Assembly (NCBI GenBank): GCA_021325255.1 | Contig: JAJPHP010000082.1 | Coordinates: 59,108 to 123,107, forward strand | Direction: 5' to 3' | DNA: 64,000 nucleotides | Source: Nitrososphaerota archaeon | GTDB taxonomy: Archaea; Thermoproteota; Nitrososphaeria; Nitrososphaerales; CADDZS01 | Shown: one piece after another, positions 8,549 through 16,684 of the stretch | Layout: the number at the start of each line of letters is the position of its first letter | Position numbering within the stretch: position 1 is the first letter of the stretch | Translations under genes and position numbers: made by a program | The notes under the pieces: model-generated | The model's input: the letters and a program-made list of their open reading frames with translations, nothing else | Told to the model about the DNA's origin: nothing | The model's database searches: none

Positions 8549-8884
8549 TCAATCCGCGGTTGACTTTGGCGCGAAACTCTCGATCTTCTTGTTTATCTTT
8601 TCCGACAAGTAATGATTGACAACCGAAACTCTCGCTTCTTTTACCTCTGCAAGGCTCGAGAGTTTGCTCTTCAACTCAAGGCCTGTTGCCAGAACGAGCA
8701 TGGCCGGGCAGAATGGAGAAACGCAGTGGTATCTGATAGTGACTATACCCTCGTCAAAACCCAGCGTCTCGACAAGTTTCATATCTACAATCGGAATGTT
8801 CGACTCTACCTCGCGGACGGAGTGTACCACGTCCAGCACAGAGTTTGGAATCCCCTCTCTCTGCCACCTTGAAAGCTCTGCCAC
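8549..8884 (-). CDS. DUF59/MIP18-family iron-sulfur assembly-type protein
   Basis: A 111-residue protein starting at GTG 8884. It matches the DUF59 pattern: an N-terminal helix, VLDVVHSVREVESNIPIVDM, then VETLGFDEGIVTIRYH and the signature SPFCPAML near 56-63 with the conserved Cys. Family members (SufT, PaaD, MIP18) help build or insert iron-sulfur clusters, and PaaD-like forms occur with aromatic ring oxygenases. The position between two aromatic-acid genes and the FAD monooxygenase would fit such a helper role, but this is inference. The usual DPE motif near the N-terminus appears as VESNIP. Confidence 0.78.
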   Translation of the reverse strand: MAELSRWQREGIPNSVLDVVHSVREVESNIPIVDMKLVETLGFDEGIVTIRYHCVSPFCPAMLVLATGLELKSKLSSLAEVKEARVSVVNHYLSEKINKKIESFAPKSTAD

Positions 8885-9041
8885 AGAAAGTATTTCTCCT
8901 GAGAAAAGAGAAGTCCAGCCAGACGGTATATACAGTTATCCAGAAATTTCTCTTCGCTTCTTACAAAAAGTGGACCTATTCCGGCCGATCAGCGTTTTAT
9001 TGTTTAGAGCATACTGGCTGTCCAATCATGCTTAGCTACTC

Positions 9042-10202
9042 TCAACTTGACTTGTGAAATCCGACTCTCTTCAATAGTGCCTGGTATGAATCCAGCATCG
9101 AAGGATCCCTTCCTATAACATTGAACGCGTCAGTCAGTTCGTGGGCGTTGCGGATTACTTCCGCGTTGTGCGGCCTTGCAGTAATTTCGTATTCCTTAAG
9201 CTCGCTTTCACTGAACGAGCTATCCGCGTTTGAAAGTATCAGCTTTGAAAGGGTCCACACGTCGAAGAAGACCATCGACATTCCTTGGCCAAGTTGCGGG
9301 TGCGTAGTGTGCGCCGCGTCACCTATGAGTGCAATCCTGTCGGAAACATATCGCTTGGCGTGCCTCTCGATAACGTGGTAAAATCCGCTGACGTTGCGAA
9401 TGACCGAATCACTCAGGACCGGCGCGAGTTCGACCATCCTTTTTCGCAATATGTCATTATCCATGGACATCCAACTCTTGAGGTCCCTGCTCTGCACCTC
9501 AATTGCGGCGCGCATCCTATCATTTGGAAGAGAGAAGACCCCGACAAAGTTCTCGCTGTTCAGGTAGTGACGGCCCCACTGGAGATCTTTGGGTTTATCT
9601 ATAATGACCATCAGGTAGCCAGAGTTGTAATCGTAGAAATCAATTGGTATGCGAAGGCTCGAACGTAGTTTTGAGGTTGCGCCGTCAGCAACTATCAGGA
9701 GGTCAGCGTCAAGTTTTCCAGATTCGCTATTCCTTGCGCCGTCCCTCTTACTGAAGTGTACGAGCGGCCTCCCGTCTCGAAGCTCGACGCTTTCGGATTC
9801 TGCTCCGTAGATCACTTCGATCCCGATCTCTTTCATTTGATTGTGCAGGCTCTGCACTATCTGCTTGTGCGGCAGGTAGAGCATAGGGTACTCTGGAGCA
9901 AAGATTGCGTAATCAATCGAGCCGAGTTTTCCTTCTTTCGTGTGCCATATCTCCGGCGCGGGAGAGTATCTGACCACCGGTTTTTCCCTCATCACATAAT
10001 CCATCAGGCCGGCGTCGTGGATTACCTTGGTCGCCTCGGGCCTCAGGACCTCACCCCTTCTGACGTTACCAAGGGTCTGCTCAGATTCCTTCTCGAGTAC
10101 GGTTATTGAGATCTCATTTGAGTTGACAAGGCGAGAGATCGCGCAGGCTACACCCGCCCCAGCGACTCCTCCCCCGGAGATCAAAATCTTCTTCTCCTTC
10201 AA
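9042..10202 (-). CDS. FAD-dependent aromatic-type monooxygenase (UbiH/PHBH family)
   Basis: The 386-residue protein starts at TTG 10202. It has the three FAD/NAD(P)H blocks of group A flavin monooxygenases: an N-terminal Rossmann loop GGGVAGAG (10-17), the DG motif in LIVADGATSKLRSSL (about 168-182) and the GD motif in ALIGDAAHTTHPQLGQGMSM (about 286-305). Such enzymes hydroxylate phenolic or other ring compounds with O2. No membrane segment is visible. It is divergent from two peptide-transporter ATPase genes and lies in the UbiD and amidohydrolase neighbourhood, so a role in aerobic aromatic breakdown is plausible. Related enzymes act on many substrates (4-hydroxybenzoate, salicylate, kynurenine, lipids), and geranylgeranyl reductases share the fold but not the context. 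Confidence 0.85.
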   Translation of the reverse strand: MKEKKILISGGGVAGAGVACAISRLVNSNEISITVLEKESEQTLGNVRRGEVLRPEATKVIHDAGLMDYVMREKPVVRYSPAPEIWHTKEGKLGSIDYAIFAPEYPMLYLPHKQIVQSLHNQMKEIGIEVIYGAESESVELRDGRPLVHFSKRDGARNSESGKLDADLLIVADGATSKLRSSLRIPIDFYDYNSGYLMVIIDKPKDLQWGRHYLNSENFVGVFSLPNDRMRAAIEVQSRDLKSWMSMDNDILRKRMVELAPVLSDSVIRNVSGFYHVIERHAKRYVSDRIALIGDAAHTTHPQLGQGMSMVFFDVWTLSKLILSNADSSFSESELKEYEITARPHNAEVIRNAHELTDAFNVIGRDPSMLDSYQALLKRVGFHKSS

Positions 10203-10285
10203 CTGAGACCTCTGTCACGAATCCCTGCTGTGGTTCGTAATGATGTTTATCTCCAAGCAGGTTCTTTTGCACGATAAATTAATCT

Positions 10286-10309
10286 ACGGGTCTACAACCG
10301 ATTACCCGT
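10286..10309. promoter_or_regulatory. Inverted repeat between divergent genes
   Basis: ACGGGT (10286-10291) and ACCCGT (10304-10309) form a 6-bp perfect inverted repeat with a 12-nt spacer, next to an AT-rich tract (GATAAATTAATC, 10273-10284). It lies between the FAD monooxygenase and the transporter ATPase genes and could be an operator for either. Short arms make this weak. Confidence 0.3.
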
Positions 10310-10416
10310 CGAACTCTCAAGGAAAGAAAGAAGATCTCTATTTTGAAGAGGAGTTATGCTGGACAGATCAAAGAGGCGCGAAATCTCGCTTTTGCTAAAG
10401 AAGAATCGGTGAGCAA

Positions 10417-11412
10417 TTGAACCAGAATCTCCTTAGCGTAGAATCTCTGAGAGTCGTCTTTCCAACTACAAGGGGGAACATCCTAGCAGTAGACAACATA
10501 GACCTGGCGATTGGAAAGGCCGAGACCGTTGGTCTCGTGGGAGAGTCAGGCTCAGGAAAGACGATAACTGGGAGGGCGGTAATGAATCTCGTCCCCAGGC
10601 CCGGCAAAATTGCAAAGGGCAAGATAGTTTTCAAGGGAAAGAATCTGCTCTCATATACTCCCGACCAGATGAGGTCCATCCGGGGCAAAGAGATCTCGGC
10701 AATCCAACAGGATCCTCTCTCGTCGCTCAACCCTGCTTTCAAAGTACAAACTCAGATGACGGACATACTAACGCTCCATAAATCGATCAATAAATCAGAG
10801 GCAATCTCTCAATCGGTGGAGATCCTCAAACAGTTAGGAATAACCAATCCAGCGCAGGTGATGCAGAGATACCCTCACCAGTTGAGTGGCGGAATGGCGC
10901 AGAGAATAATGATCGGGATTGCATTTTCCTGCGGTCCGTCCCTGGTCATCGCCGATGAGCCCACCACCGCGCTCGACGTGATCACCCAGGCCGCGGTCAT
11001 AGAGCTGATGAAGAAATTTCAAAAGAAATCGGACACCTCGGTGCTGTTCATTACTCACAACCTGGGGCTTGCCGCGAAGGTCTGCGACAAGATAGCTGTG
11101 ATGTATGCGGGCAAAATTGTCGAGTTCGCAGATGTCAGGGAGATCTTCCGACATCCCAGCCACCCCTACACAAAGAGCCTTCTGACCTCCGTTCCAAAGA
11201 TCTCCGATACGGCGAAGAAGATACCCTCAATCATTGGAGGGATGCCTAACCTGATCAACCCACCGAAGGGATGCAGGTTCTACCCTAGGTGCTCGATGAG
11301 GATACCGGCCTGCAAGGAATCAGAAATCAAGTTTGTAGAACTTGGGCCGCAAATTGGCTCGCATAGGTCGCTTTGTCTGCGCGCGCAGGAGATCAGCGAA
11401 ATACCGGCATGA
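10417..11412 (+). CDS. dppD: Oligopeptide/dipeptide ABC transporter ATP-binding protein, DppD type
   Basis: A 331-residue ABC ATPase with Walker A GESGSGKT at 42-49, the Q-loop region QQDPLSSLNP, signature LSGGMAQR, Walker B LVIADEPTTALD and the switch His in ITHNLG. The C-terminal extension has the Oligo_HPY pattern GCRFYPRCSMRIPAC, which marks the peptide/nickel import subfamily. It would power uptake of peptides or similar solutes together with its partner. The start is TTG 10417, with GGTGA a few bases upstream. The stop overlaps the start of the next gene (ATGA), so the two are co-translated. No permease or binding protein gene lies next to the pair, which is unusual: the family normally has five genes together. 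Confidence 0.92.
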   Translation: MNQNLLSVESLRVVFPTTRGNILAVDNIDLAIGKAETVGLVGESGSGKTITGRAVMNLVPRPGKIAKGKIVFKGKNLLSYTPDQMRSIRGKEISAIQQDPLSSLNPAFKVQTQMTDILTLHKSINKSEAISQSVEILKQLGITNPAQVMQRYPHQLSGGMAQRIMIGIAFSCGPSLVIADEPTTALDVITQAAVIELMKKFQKKSDTSVLFITHNLGLAAKVCDKIAVMYAGKIVEFADVREIFRHPSHPYTKSLLTSVPKISDTAKKIPSIIGGMPNLINPPKGCRFYPRCSMRIPACKESEIKFVELGPQIGSHRSLCLRAQEISEIPA

Positions 11413-12437
11413 ACTCATCAGCTACGCTTCTCGAAGTGGTCGGTCTGAAGAAACACTTCCAGGGCGGAACCGGCAAGTTTCAGGATTTCTTCCTGAGAAA
11501 ACACACAACGGTGAAGGCCCTTGACGGAGTCGATCTCCGGATAAACAAGGGGGAATCCTTTGGAATAGTCGGCGAGAGCGGTTGCGGGAAGAGCACCCTC
11601 GGCCGCACGGTTCTCCGGCTTCTTGATCCAACCGAGGGCAAGATTGTATTCAAGGGTACCGATATCACGAACATACCTCAGAAGGAGATGCGTAATTTCC
11701 GAAAGAACATGCAGCTCGTGCTGCAGAACCCGTACTCTTCGCTGAACCCGCGAAAGAAGATCAAGGACATCATCTCAGAGACGCTGGGCTTTCACGGATT
11801 TGACGATCGTACCGAAAGGACGAAGAGAGTAATCCAGGAAGTCGGATTGAAGTTAGAGCATTTGGAGCGCTACCCGCACGAACTCTCAGGTGGCCAGCGC
11901 CAAAGGGTTGCAATCGCAAGAGCTATCTCAATCGAGCCTGAATTTGTCGTCCTCGACGAAGTCACCTCGTCGCTCGACGTCTCGGTTCAGGCGCAGATCA
12001 TCAACCTCCTTTTGGAGCTGAAGGAGAAACTAGGTCTCTCGTACATGTTCATCTCGCACGACCTCGCAATCGTGAAGCACATGTGCGACAAGGTAGCTGT
12101 GATGTACCTTGGCAAGATAGTCGAAGAGGCAGACGCGCAGTCGATCTTCTCCGACACGCTGCACCCATACACTAAATCTCTGGTGTCTTCGATACCATCT
12201 CCTGAGGTGGAATCTGATTGGAAGCCGACGCTGCCCAGGACTGAAATTGAGACCTCCCTCACCACCATCTCGGGCTGCCGCTTCAATCCGAGGTGCCCGT
12301 TCGTTTTTGAAAGGTGCAAAGTCGAGGAGCCTGAACTGAGCTCGCGAGGTTCGAGTCACGCGGTTTCCTGCCACCTCTACCACAGCGGCGGAGAAAATCA
12401 AAAGAAGATAGAACTCTTGAAAGAAGAGACCGTCTGA
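11409..12437 (+). CDS. dppF: Oligopeptide/dipeptide ABC transporter ATP-binding protein, DppF type
   Basis: The start ATG at 11409 overlaps the stop of the upstream ATPase gene (ATGA), giving 342 residues; a longer frame from 11373 only overlaps the neighbour. It has Walker A GESGCGKS, a Q-loop with LQNPYSSLNPRKK, signature LSGGQRQR, Walker B VVLDEVTSSLD, switch SHDLA and the C-terminal Oligo_HPY block GCRFNPRCPF. DppD and DppF form the heterodimeric motor of peptide importers. Walker B has Val after the Glu (DEVTS) where Pro is usual, as in many DppF proteins. Its transmembrane partners must be elsewhere in the genome. Confidence 0.92.
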   Translation: MNSSATLLEVVGLKKHFQGGTGKFQDFFLRKHTTVKALDGVDLRINKGESFGIVGESGCGKSTLGRTVLRLLDPTEGKIVFKGTDITNIPQKEMRNFRKNMQLVLQNPYSSLNPRKKIKDIISETLGFHGFDDRTERTKRVIQEVGLKLEHLERYPHELSGGQRQRVAIARAISIEPEFVVLDEVTSSLDVSVQAQIINLLLELKEKLGLSYMFISHDLAIVKHMCDKVAVMYLGKIVEEADAQSIFSDTLHPYTKSLVSSIPSPEVESDWKPTLPRTEIETSLTTISGCRFNPRCPFVFERCKVEEPELSSRGSSHAVSCHLYHSGGENQKKIELLKEETV

Positions 12438-12560
12438 AAATAAATTGTGGATGCGAAGAACGCCTAAGCAGATCGTCTGCCAATAAGAAGTGACGACTAT
12501 ATCGCTCCCTAGCCCTAAACCGCTTGCCAACCTCAACTCTATGAATCAACAGTAAATAGC

Positions 12561-13421
12561 ATGAGGTGTCAAAAAGACAGGATGGCATCGCAAAGGGTTG
12601 ATCTCGGCGGCGGGGTCACGATAAGTTATGATTTTCGCGGAAAAGTAAGCGAAGATCATCAAGGCGCGAAGACGAGGTACGGCCTAGTGATGCTCCACGG
12701 CTACGGCGGTTCTTCCGCAGTATGGCGCAACCAGCTAGAATTTTTCTCGCCTAGTTACGATGTCCTGGCCCCGGATCTGAGGGGGTGGGGACACTCCAGC
12801 AATCCCGGCAGCGGAAAGTATGAGCTGTCTGACTTCATAAATGACATCGATACGCTGACGCAACGACTTTGGCTCACAGAGCATCTTGTGCTCATGGGTT
12901 CTTCGATGGGGGGTCTGCTTGCTCAAGCCTACACTCTGAGAAACAGAGACAAGGTCAGCGCTTTGGTGCTCGTGGGGACGAGAGCAAAGGCAAGAGGAGA
13001 CCTTGCATCGCTCGTGTCAAGGGTGAAGACTGAAGGGCCGGAGCAAATTGTCAGGGAAACAATAACGAAATGCTTCACGGGAGAAGAAGGTGATCCACAA
13101 CAGATGAAGAAGCGAAGAGAAGAGCTCAAGAATTATCTGTTAGAGCACGTCGGTTACGTCTCAAAGGATACAGCACTTGGAAGCCTGACGGCCTTTCGGG
13201 ACTTTGACTTGCGCGAAACGCTCAAGGCTTTGGATATTCCAACCCTGATTGTATTTGGAGAAAGGGACAGAATCACGACCCGTGATGAGGCAGAGTTGCT
13301 TCACTCACAAATCGCGGGCTCTGAGCTCAAGATTATTCCCAAAGTTGGTCATCTTCCGATGCTGGAAGCGCCCGAGCTCTTCAATTCAATCCTTGCAAAC
13401 TTTCTCAGCAAGCTGCCATAG
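12561..13421 (+). CDS. Alpha/beta hydrolase
   Basis: This 286-residue protein has the full alpha/beta-hydrolase set: oxyanion loop MLHGYGG (about 44-50), LAPDLRGWGHS (about 70-80), nucleophile elbow GSSMGG with Ser near 115, the acid in IVFGERD and the His in KVGHLPMLEAPE near the C-terminus. It hydrolyses an ester, lactone or C-C bond (meta-cleavage product hydrolases look like this). ATG 12561 gives 286 residues; ATG 12582, with GAGGTG upstream, is equally possible and gives 279. It follows the peptide ATPase genes by 120 bp and meets the permease gene tail to tail. The fold is certain; an aromatic-ring-product hydrolase role is only suggested by context. Confidence 0.88.
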   Translation: MRCQKDRMASQRVDLGGGVTISYDFRGKVSEDHQGAKTRYGLVMLHGYGGSSAVWRNQLEFFSPSYDVLAPDLRGWGHSSNPGSGKYELSDFINDIDTLTQRLWLTEHLVLMGSSMGGLLAQAYTLRNRDKVSALVLVGTRAKARGDLASLVSRVKTEGPEQIVRETITKCFTGEEGDPQQMKKRREELKNYLLEHVGYVSKDTALGSLTAFRDFDLRETLKALDIPTLIVFGERDRITTRDEAELLHSQIAGSELKIIPKVGHLPMLEAPELFNSILANFLSKLP

Positions 13422-13433
13422 TCCGAGGAAGGC

Positions 13434-15176
13434 TTACGCCGTATCCTTGCTCGGTTGAACAGGTATTGGTACCTCTCCTTGGGTTGGAACTGGCGCGAGA
13501 ACTGAGCCCTCTCTGCGCAGTAGGTCCACGCCCAGTAATTTGGACGCAATTACAAGGAATATCCCACCTACCACCATCATGAACACCGACGTCGCGGCGG
13601 CAGTGGGAAGGTCCGCTGAGCTTGCGGTGAAAAGGTCCTGAATGAAAGTCGTAAGCACGTATGAGCTTGGAGTCGTGAGCAGTGTGACCGTCCCGAGTTC
13701 CCTGAAAGTATCGAGGAAAACATATGTGAAACTTGCAAGCATGGCAACCTTCATCATTGGAAGAAGGACTTTGAGATACGTTCCTGACCACCTGTCACCC
13801 GAGACGCAGGACGCCTCCTCAAGTTCGCTGGAAAGCTGAAGCATGGATGGGGCCATGATGCGCACTGCAAAGGGGAGCCAGGTAATTATTAGAGCAATGA
13901 GCAGCGCCCACACCGTCCCGTAGAGCGTCCTCGCAAGCGCAGGCGTGTAGAGGAAGAGCCAGAGCATCGCTAGCCCATACACGACGCCAGGGATTGCATA
14001 CGGGAGAATGTTTGCGTACTCGAATAGCTTTGCCCACCTGAACTTGCTCTTCACAACTGTGTAAGCAAGGAAAGTCCCAAGTATCGCTGTAGCAGAGCCA
14101 GCGACTAGCGAGACGAATAAGCTGTTCTCGACAGCAGACCAGAACAGAGGATAACCTGTGAAAAGTACGACGTAGTTTTGTAAAGTCAGGTGGGGGATGA
14201 GCGATTCCGTCGCGGTGTAGAATGGCACGAATGAAACGAGTAGCAGGATGAACGCTTCGAGGAAGAATGATATGAAGGATATCCACAGGCAAATGGCAAG
14301 AGCTCCATACTTGCCCAACCTTCCCAGCGAGTACACTGTGGGGGGAGCCTGATTACCTCTGACCGTCACGTACTTGAAGTTCTGTCTGGTTGCATAGATG
14401 AACAAAGTAACTACGACGATGGCAATGAGCACATAGATTATGCTGAGCGCTCCGGCGGTGTTGTAGTCTGGTGGGGATGTGTCGGTAATTGCGTCGTATA
14501 TCGCTGTGGCGAGCGTGTTGACTCCCGACGACGCGGCCTGGCCGAAGATGAAGGGGTAATCAAAGTTCGCCATGCCGATCGGGATCATCGCGAGGTATGT
14601 TCCAATTAGGGCGGGCTTGAGCAACGGAAGGGTGACCCTGAACAGCGACGTCGTGACGGACCCACCGGTCAACCTTGAACTGTCCTCGAGAATTGGGTCG
14701 ATACCTCTTATCGCGGCTGACATCGAAAGGTATGCGAAAGGCAGTCCACCTATCGAGTGGGCGAAAATCAGGCCATTGTTGGAGTAGATGTTGAAGAGTG
14801 GAAAGGAAACGGAGAACATATTCATGAACAGGCGGTTTATCGATCCGATTTGGGGGCTGAAGAGGAACACCAATCCTATGGCCCTAACCTCGCCTGGCTG
14901 GGTGAGGCCTAGAAAGGGTAGAAGGCTCAGAACCCTCTTGTAAGGCACGTTCGTTCTCTGGACGATCCATGCATAGATGGTCCCCATCGCAAGCGCAATT
15001 GCGGTTCCCGCCGCGGCAGGGTATATCGTCGTCCAGATTGCGTCAATGTAGATGGGGCTTCGCAGCGCGACAAGAATTTGATTGAGAGATGTACTCGTTC
15101 CAAAAAAGTAGAGAAGCGGTGCGATAAAAAGGACGGCGAAGATCGCCGACACCGCTATCGGAACTTTGGTGGTCAT
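13434..15176 (-). CDS. Fused ABC permease, iron/2-aminoethylphosphonate (FbpB/PotB-C) type
   Basis: A 580-residue membrane protein with about 12 transmembrane segments made of two halves, each with a binding-protein-dependent permease domain. The EAA-type cytoplasmic loops that touch the ATPase are seen near DPILEDSSRLTGGSVTTS in the first half and ELEEASCVSGDRWSGTYLKV in the second. Fused double permeases of this type work with Fe(III)-like, thiamine-like or phosphonate binding proteins. It begins 33 bp after the stop of the binding-protein gene on the same strand, so they form an operon. No ATPase gene is adjacent; the only fitting one in the window is at 50234-51328. The solute is unknown; neighbouring catabolic genes suggest an organic anion rather than iron. 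Confidence 0.88.
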   Translation of the reverse strand: MTTKVPIAVSAIFAVLFIAPLLYFFGTSTSLNQILVALRSPIYIDAIWTTIYPAAAGTAIALAMGTIYAWIVQRTNVPYKRVLSLLPFLGLTQPGEVRAIGLVFLFSPQIGSINRLFMNMFSVSFPLFNIYSNNGLIFAHSIGGLPFAYLSMSAAIRGIDPILEDSSRLTGGSVTTSLFRVTLPLLKPALIGTYLAMIPIGMANFDYPFIFGQAASSGVNTLATAIYDAITDTSPPDYNTAGALSIIYVLIAIVVVTLFIYATRQNFKYVTVRGNQAPPTVYSLGRLGKYGALAICLWISFISFFLEAFILLLVSFVPFYTATESLIPHLTLQNYVVLFTGYPLFWSAVENSLFVSLVAGSATAILGTFLAYTVVKSKFRWAKLFEYANILPYAIPGVVYGLAMLWLFLYTPALARTLYGTVWALLIALIITWLPFAVRIMAPSMLQLSSELEEASCVSGDRWSGTYLKVLLPMMKVAMLASFTYVFLDTFRELGTVTLLTTPSSYVLTTFIQDLFTASSADLPTAAATSVFMMVVGGIFLVIASKLLGVDLLRREGSVLAPVPTQGEVPIPVQPSKDTA

Positions 15177-15209
15177 CTTGAGCGCTCTGTTAGCGGGAGA
15201 GCTGAGGAC

Positions 15210-16328
15210 CTACTTGCCGAATATTTGGGTGTACGTGCTCACATAGAGGCTAGAGTTGTGAGCGACGATGTTTGAAAACTGCACCTGAGTGTACGAAGCC
15301 GGCAGAGGTGTGGTCAGGAGAGCTAAGCTTGTAGCCTGAGCTGCGGGACCAAAGGTCGGCGGCCTTGAAGATGCCCCGATTGCATACTGTCCTGCCCATG
15401 AAGTCACCCACTCGATGAATAATTCTGCCATGTAGGGGTCGGGCGCACCCTTCGAAATTCCCACGGGTGTCGCAAGAATTGGAGTTGGGTTCATCCAGAC
15501 GTAGCCGATTGGAGCTCCCTTGCTCAATCCCGACACAACATCAGTAGTTGCTCCAATTCCTATCGCGGCCTGTCCAGAGGAGACATCATCGTAGACCGCT
15601 CCAGATGAAGAGGCAATGTACGGCTGGTTTGCAGCAACCCCTTGAAGGAAGGTCGTCCACTGGCTCTGGGTCATGTTCTGCCTAAGTATAGCGAACGCTC
15701 CTCCTGTAGCGCTCATTCTGCTCGGGTCATCAATTGCAAGCTTGCCCTTCCAGATCGGGTTCGCAAGATCAGTCCATGACTTTGGCAGCACTGACGTGTT
15801 CTTGATCAGGTTTGTATTGTAAATTAGGAAGTACTGGTTGAGGTCAAAGGGGTGAGTGTAATTAGTTGGGTCGAGCAACGAGGAGGGATAGCCCATCATG
15901 ACCTCCACGGGGTTGTACCAGGCCTGAATGGCGCTTGCATTTTCGAGAGCGATAAAGTTCGTCTGGAGCTGCTCTATGACGTCCGAGTGTACAGCGCCCG
16001 ACTTCGCCTCAGCAAGCTCCTTGTTCAGATTATCACCTGAGGTTCCAGTCTGGTAGACCACATGCGCCCACGGATAGGCCTGCTCAAACGCCGCCGTAAT
16101 GTACTGGTTCCAAGCGGCAGTATCGACCTGACCATAGATAGTCACAGTCCCCTCGGACTTTGCGAGGGCAACAAGATCCTGATACTGGGTTGTTGTTAAT
16201 GTCGAAGGTGTCTTGGATGTACTGGTAACGATTCCGCTCCATCCAATCCCTGCAACGATCGCGAGGACAATTATCACAATAGTCAAGATAGCCGTAGTCT
16301 GTGCAATACCGCTCTTTGAGGCGTGCAT
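15210..16328 (-). CDS. ABC substrate-binding lipoprotein-like protein, FbpA/type-2 periplasmic fold
   Basis: Start ATG 16328 is chosen because it gives a short N-terminus before the signal anchor (TTAILTIVIIVLAIVAGIGW), and a TATA-like box lies about 30 nt upstream; a longer frame to 16442 adds an unlikely leader. The protein is about 372 residues. After a Thr-rich linker it has the extracellular binding-protein pattern GTVTIYGQVDTAAWNQYI, YNTNLI, WTDLANPIWKGKLAIDDPS and WVTSWAGQYAIG, shared with Fe(III) and 2-aminoethylphosphonate binding proteins. It would be anchored outside the membrane and deliver a solute to the adjacent permease. It is clearly homologous to the binding protein at 26312-27496. 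The iron-ligand tyrosines are not certain. Confidence 0.88.
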   Translation of the reverse strand: MHASKSGIAQTTAILTIVIIVLAIVAGIGWSGIVTSTSKTPSTLTTTQYQDLVALAKSEGTVTIYGQVDTAAWNQYITAAFEQAYPWAHVVYQTGTSGDNLNKELAEAKSGAVHSDVIEQLQTNFIALENASAIQAWYNPVEVMMGYPSSLLDPTNYTHPFDLNQYFLIYNTNLIKNTSVLPKSWTDLANPIWKGKLAIDDPSRMSATGGAFAILRQNMTQSQWTTFLQGVAANQPYIASSSGAVYDDVSSGQAAIGIGATTDVVSGLSKGAPIGYVWMNPTPILATPVGISKGAPDPYMAELFIEWVTSWAGQYAIGASSRPPTFGPAAQATSLALLTTPLPASYTQVQFSNIVAHNSSLYVSTYTQIFGK

Positions 16329-16354
16329 ACCAGCCCGCTTGGTCTTTGCCCGAA

Positions 16355-16380
16355 GTATAAAAGTATTGCAAATTATGCAA
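16355..16380 (-). promoter_or_regulatory. Promoter of the binding-protein gene with adjacent palindrome
   Basis: On the minus strand CTTTTATACTT (about 16355-16364) is a TATA-like box about 30 nt before the ATG at 16328. Directly upstream lies TTGCA-AATTA-TGCAA (16366-16380), a perfect 5-bp inverted repeat with a 5-nt spacer, placed where an archaeal regulator would touch the BRE. The gap from here to 16684 holds no gene. Confidence 0.5.
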
Positions 16381-16684
16381 TAGATCGTACAAAAATTGCT
16401 ATTCGCGAAATCCGTAGCTTTTTTCCTTTCGATGATTGTCAAACTATAAAAAGTGAAGTGCTGTTATCAGCTTCTCTGATTTTTGGCCTGGGTTCGACTT
16501 TTACCATGGCTTTAGCGCTCCTTGCCAGTTACTGATGGAGGCGAGCACCTTGCCTGCGTTTTGGAAAGAGTACATCACCACTTTCAGTCAAACAAGCAAG
16601 TTCAATTGAATTAGAGGCGCAACGCGGGTAATCCGGAAGAGATTATTCTACTTCTGCTCTCTCTTTTTTCCTTCCCCCTTATTG

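Noticed and set aside
13434..16328. Ferric iron importer
   Set aside because: The fold is shared with Fe(III) systems, but the iron-binding tyrosines could not be confirmed and the neighbours are catabolic, so the solute is left open.
16480..16500. GGTTCGA-like string resembling a tRNA T-arm
   Set aside because: No acceptor stem or anticodon arm could be paired around it; no tRNA was found anywhere in the window.
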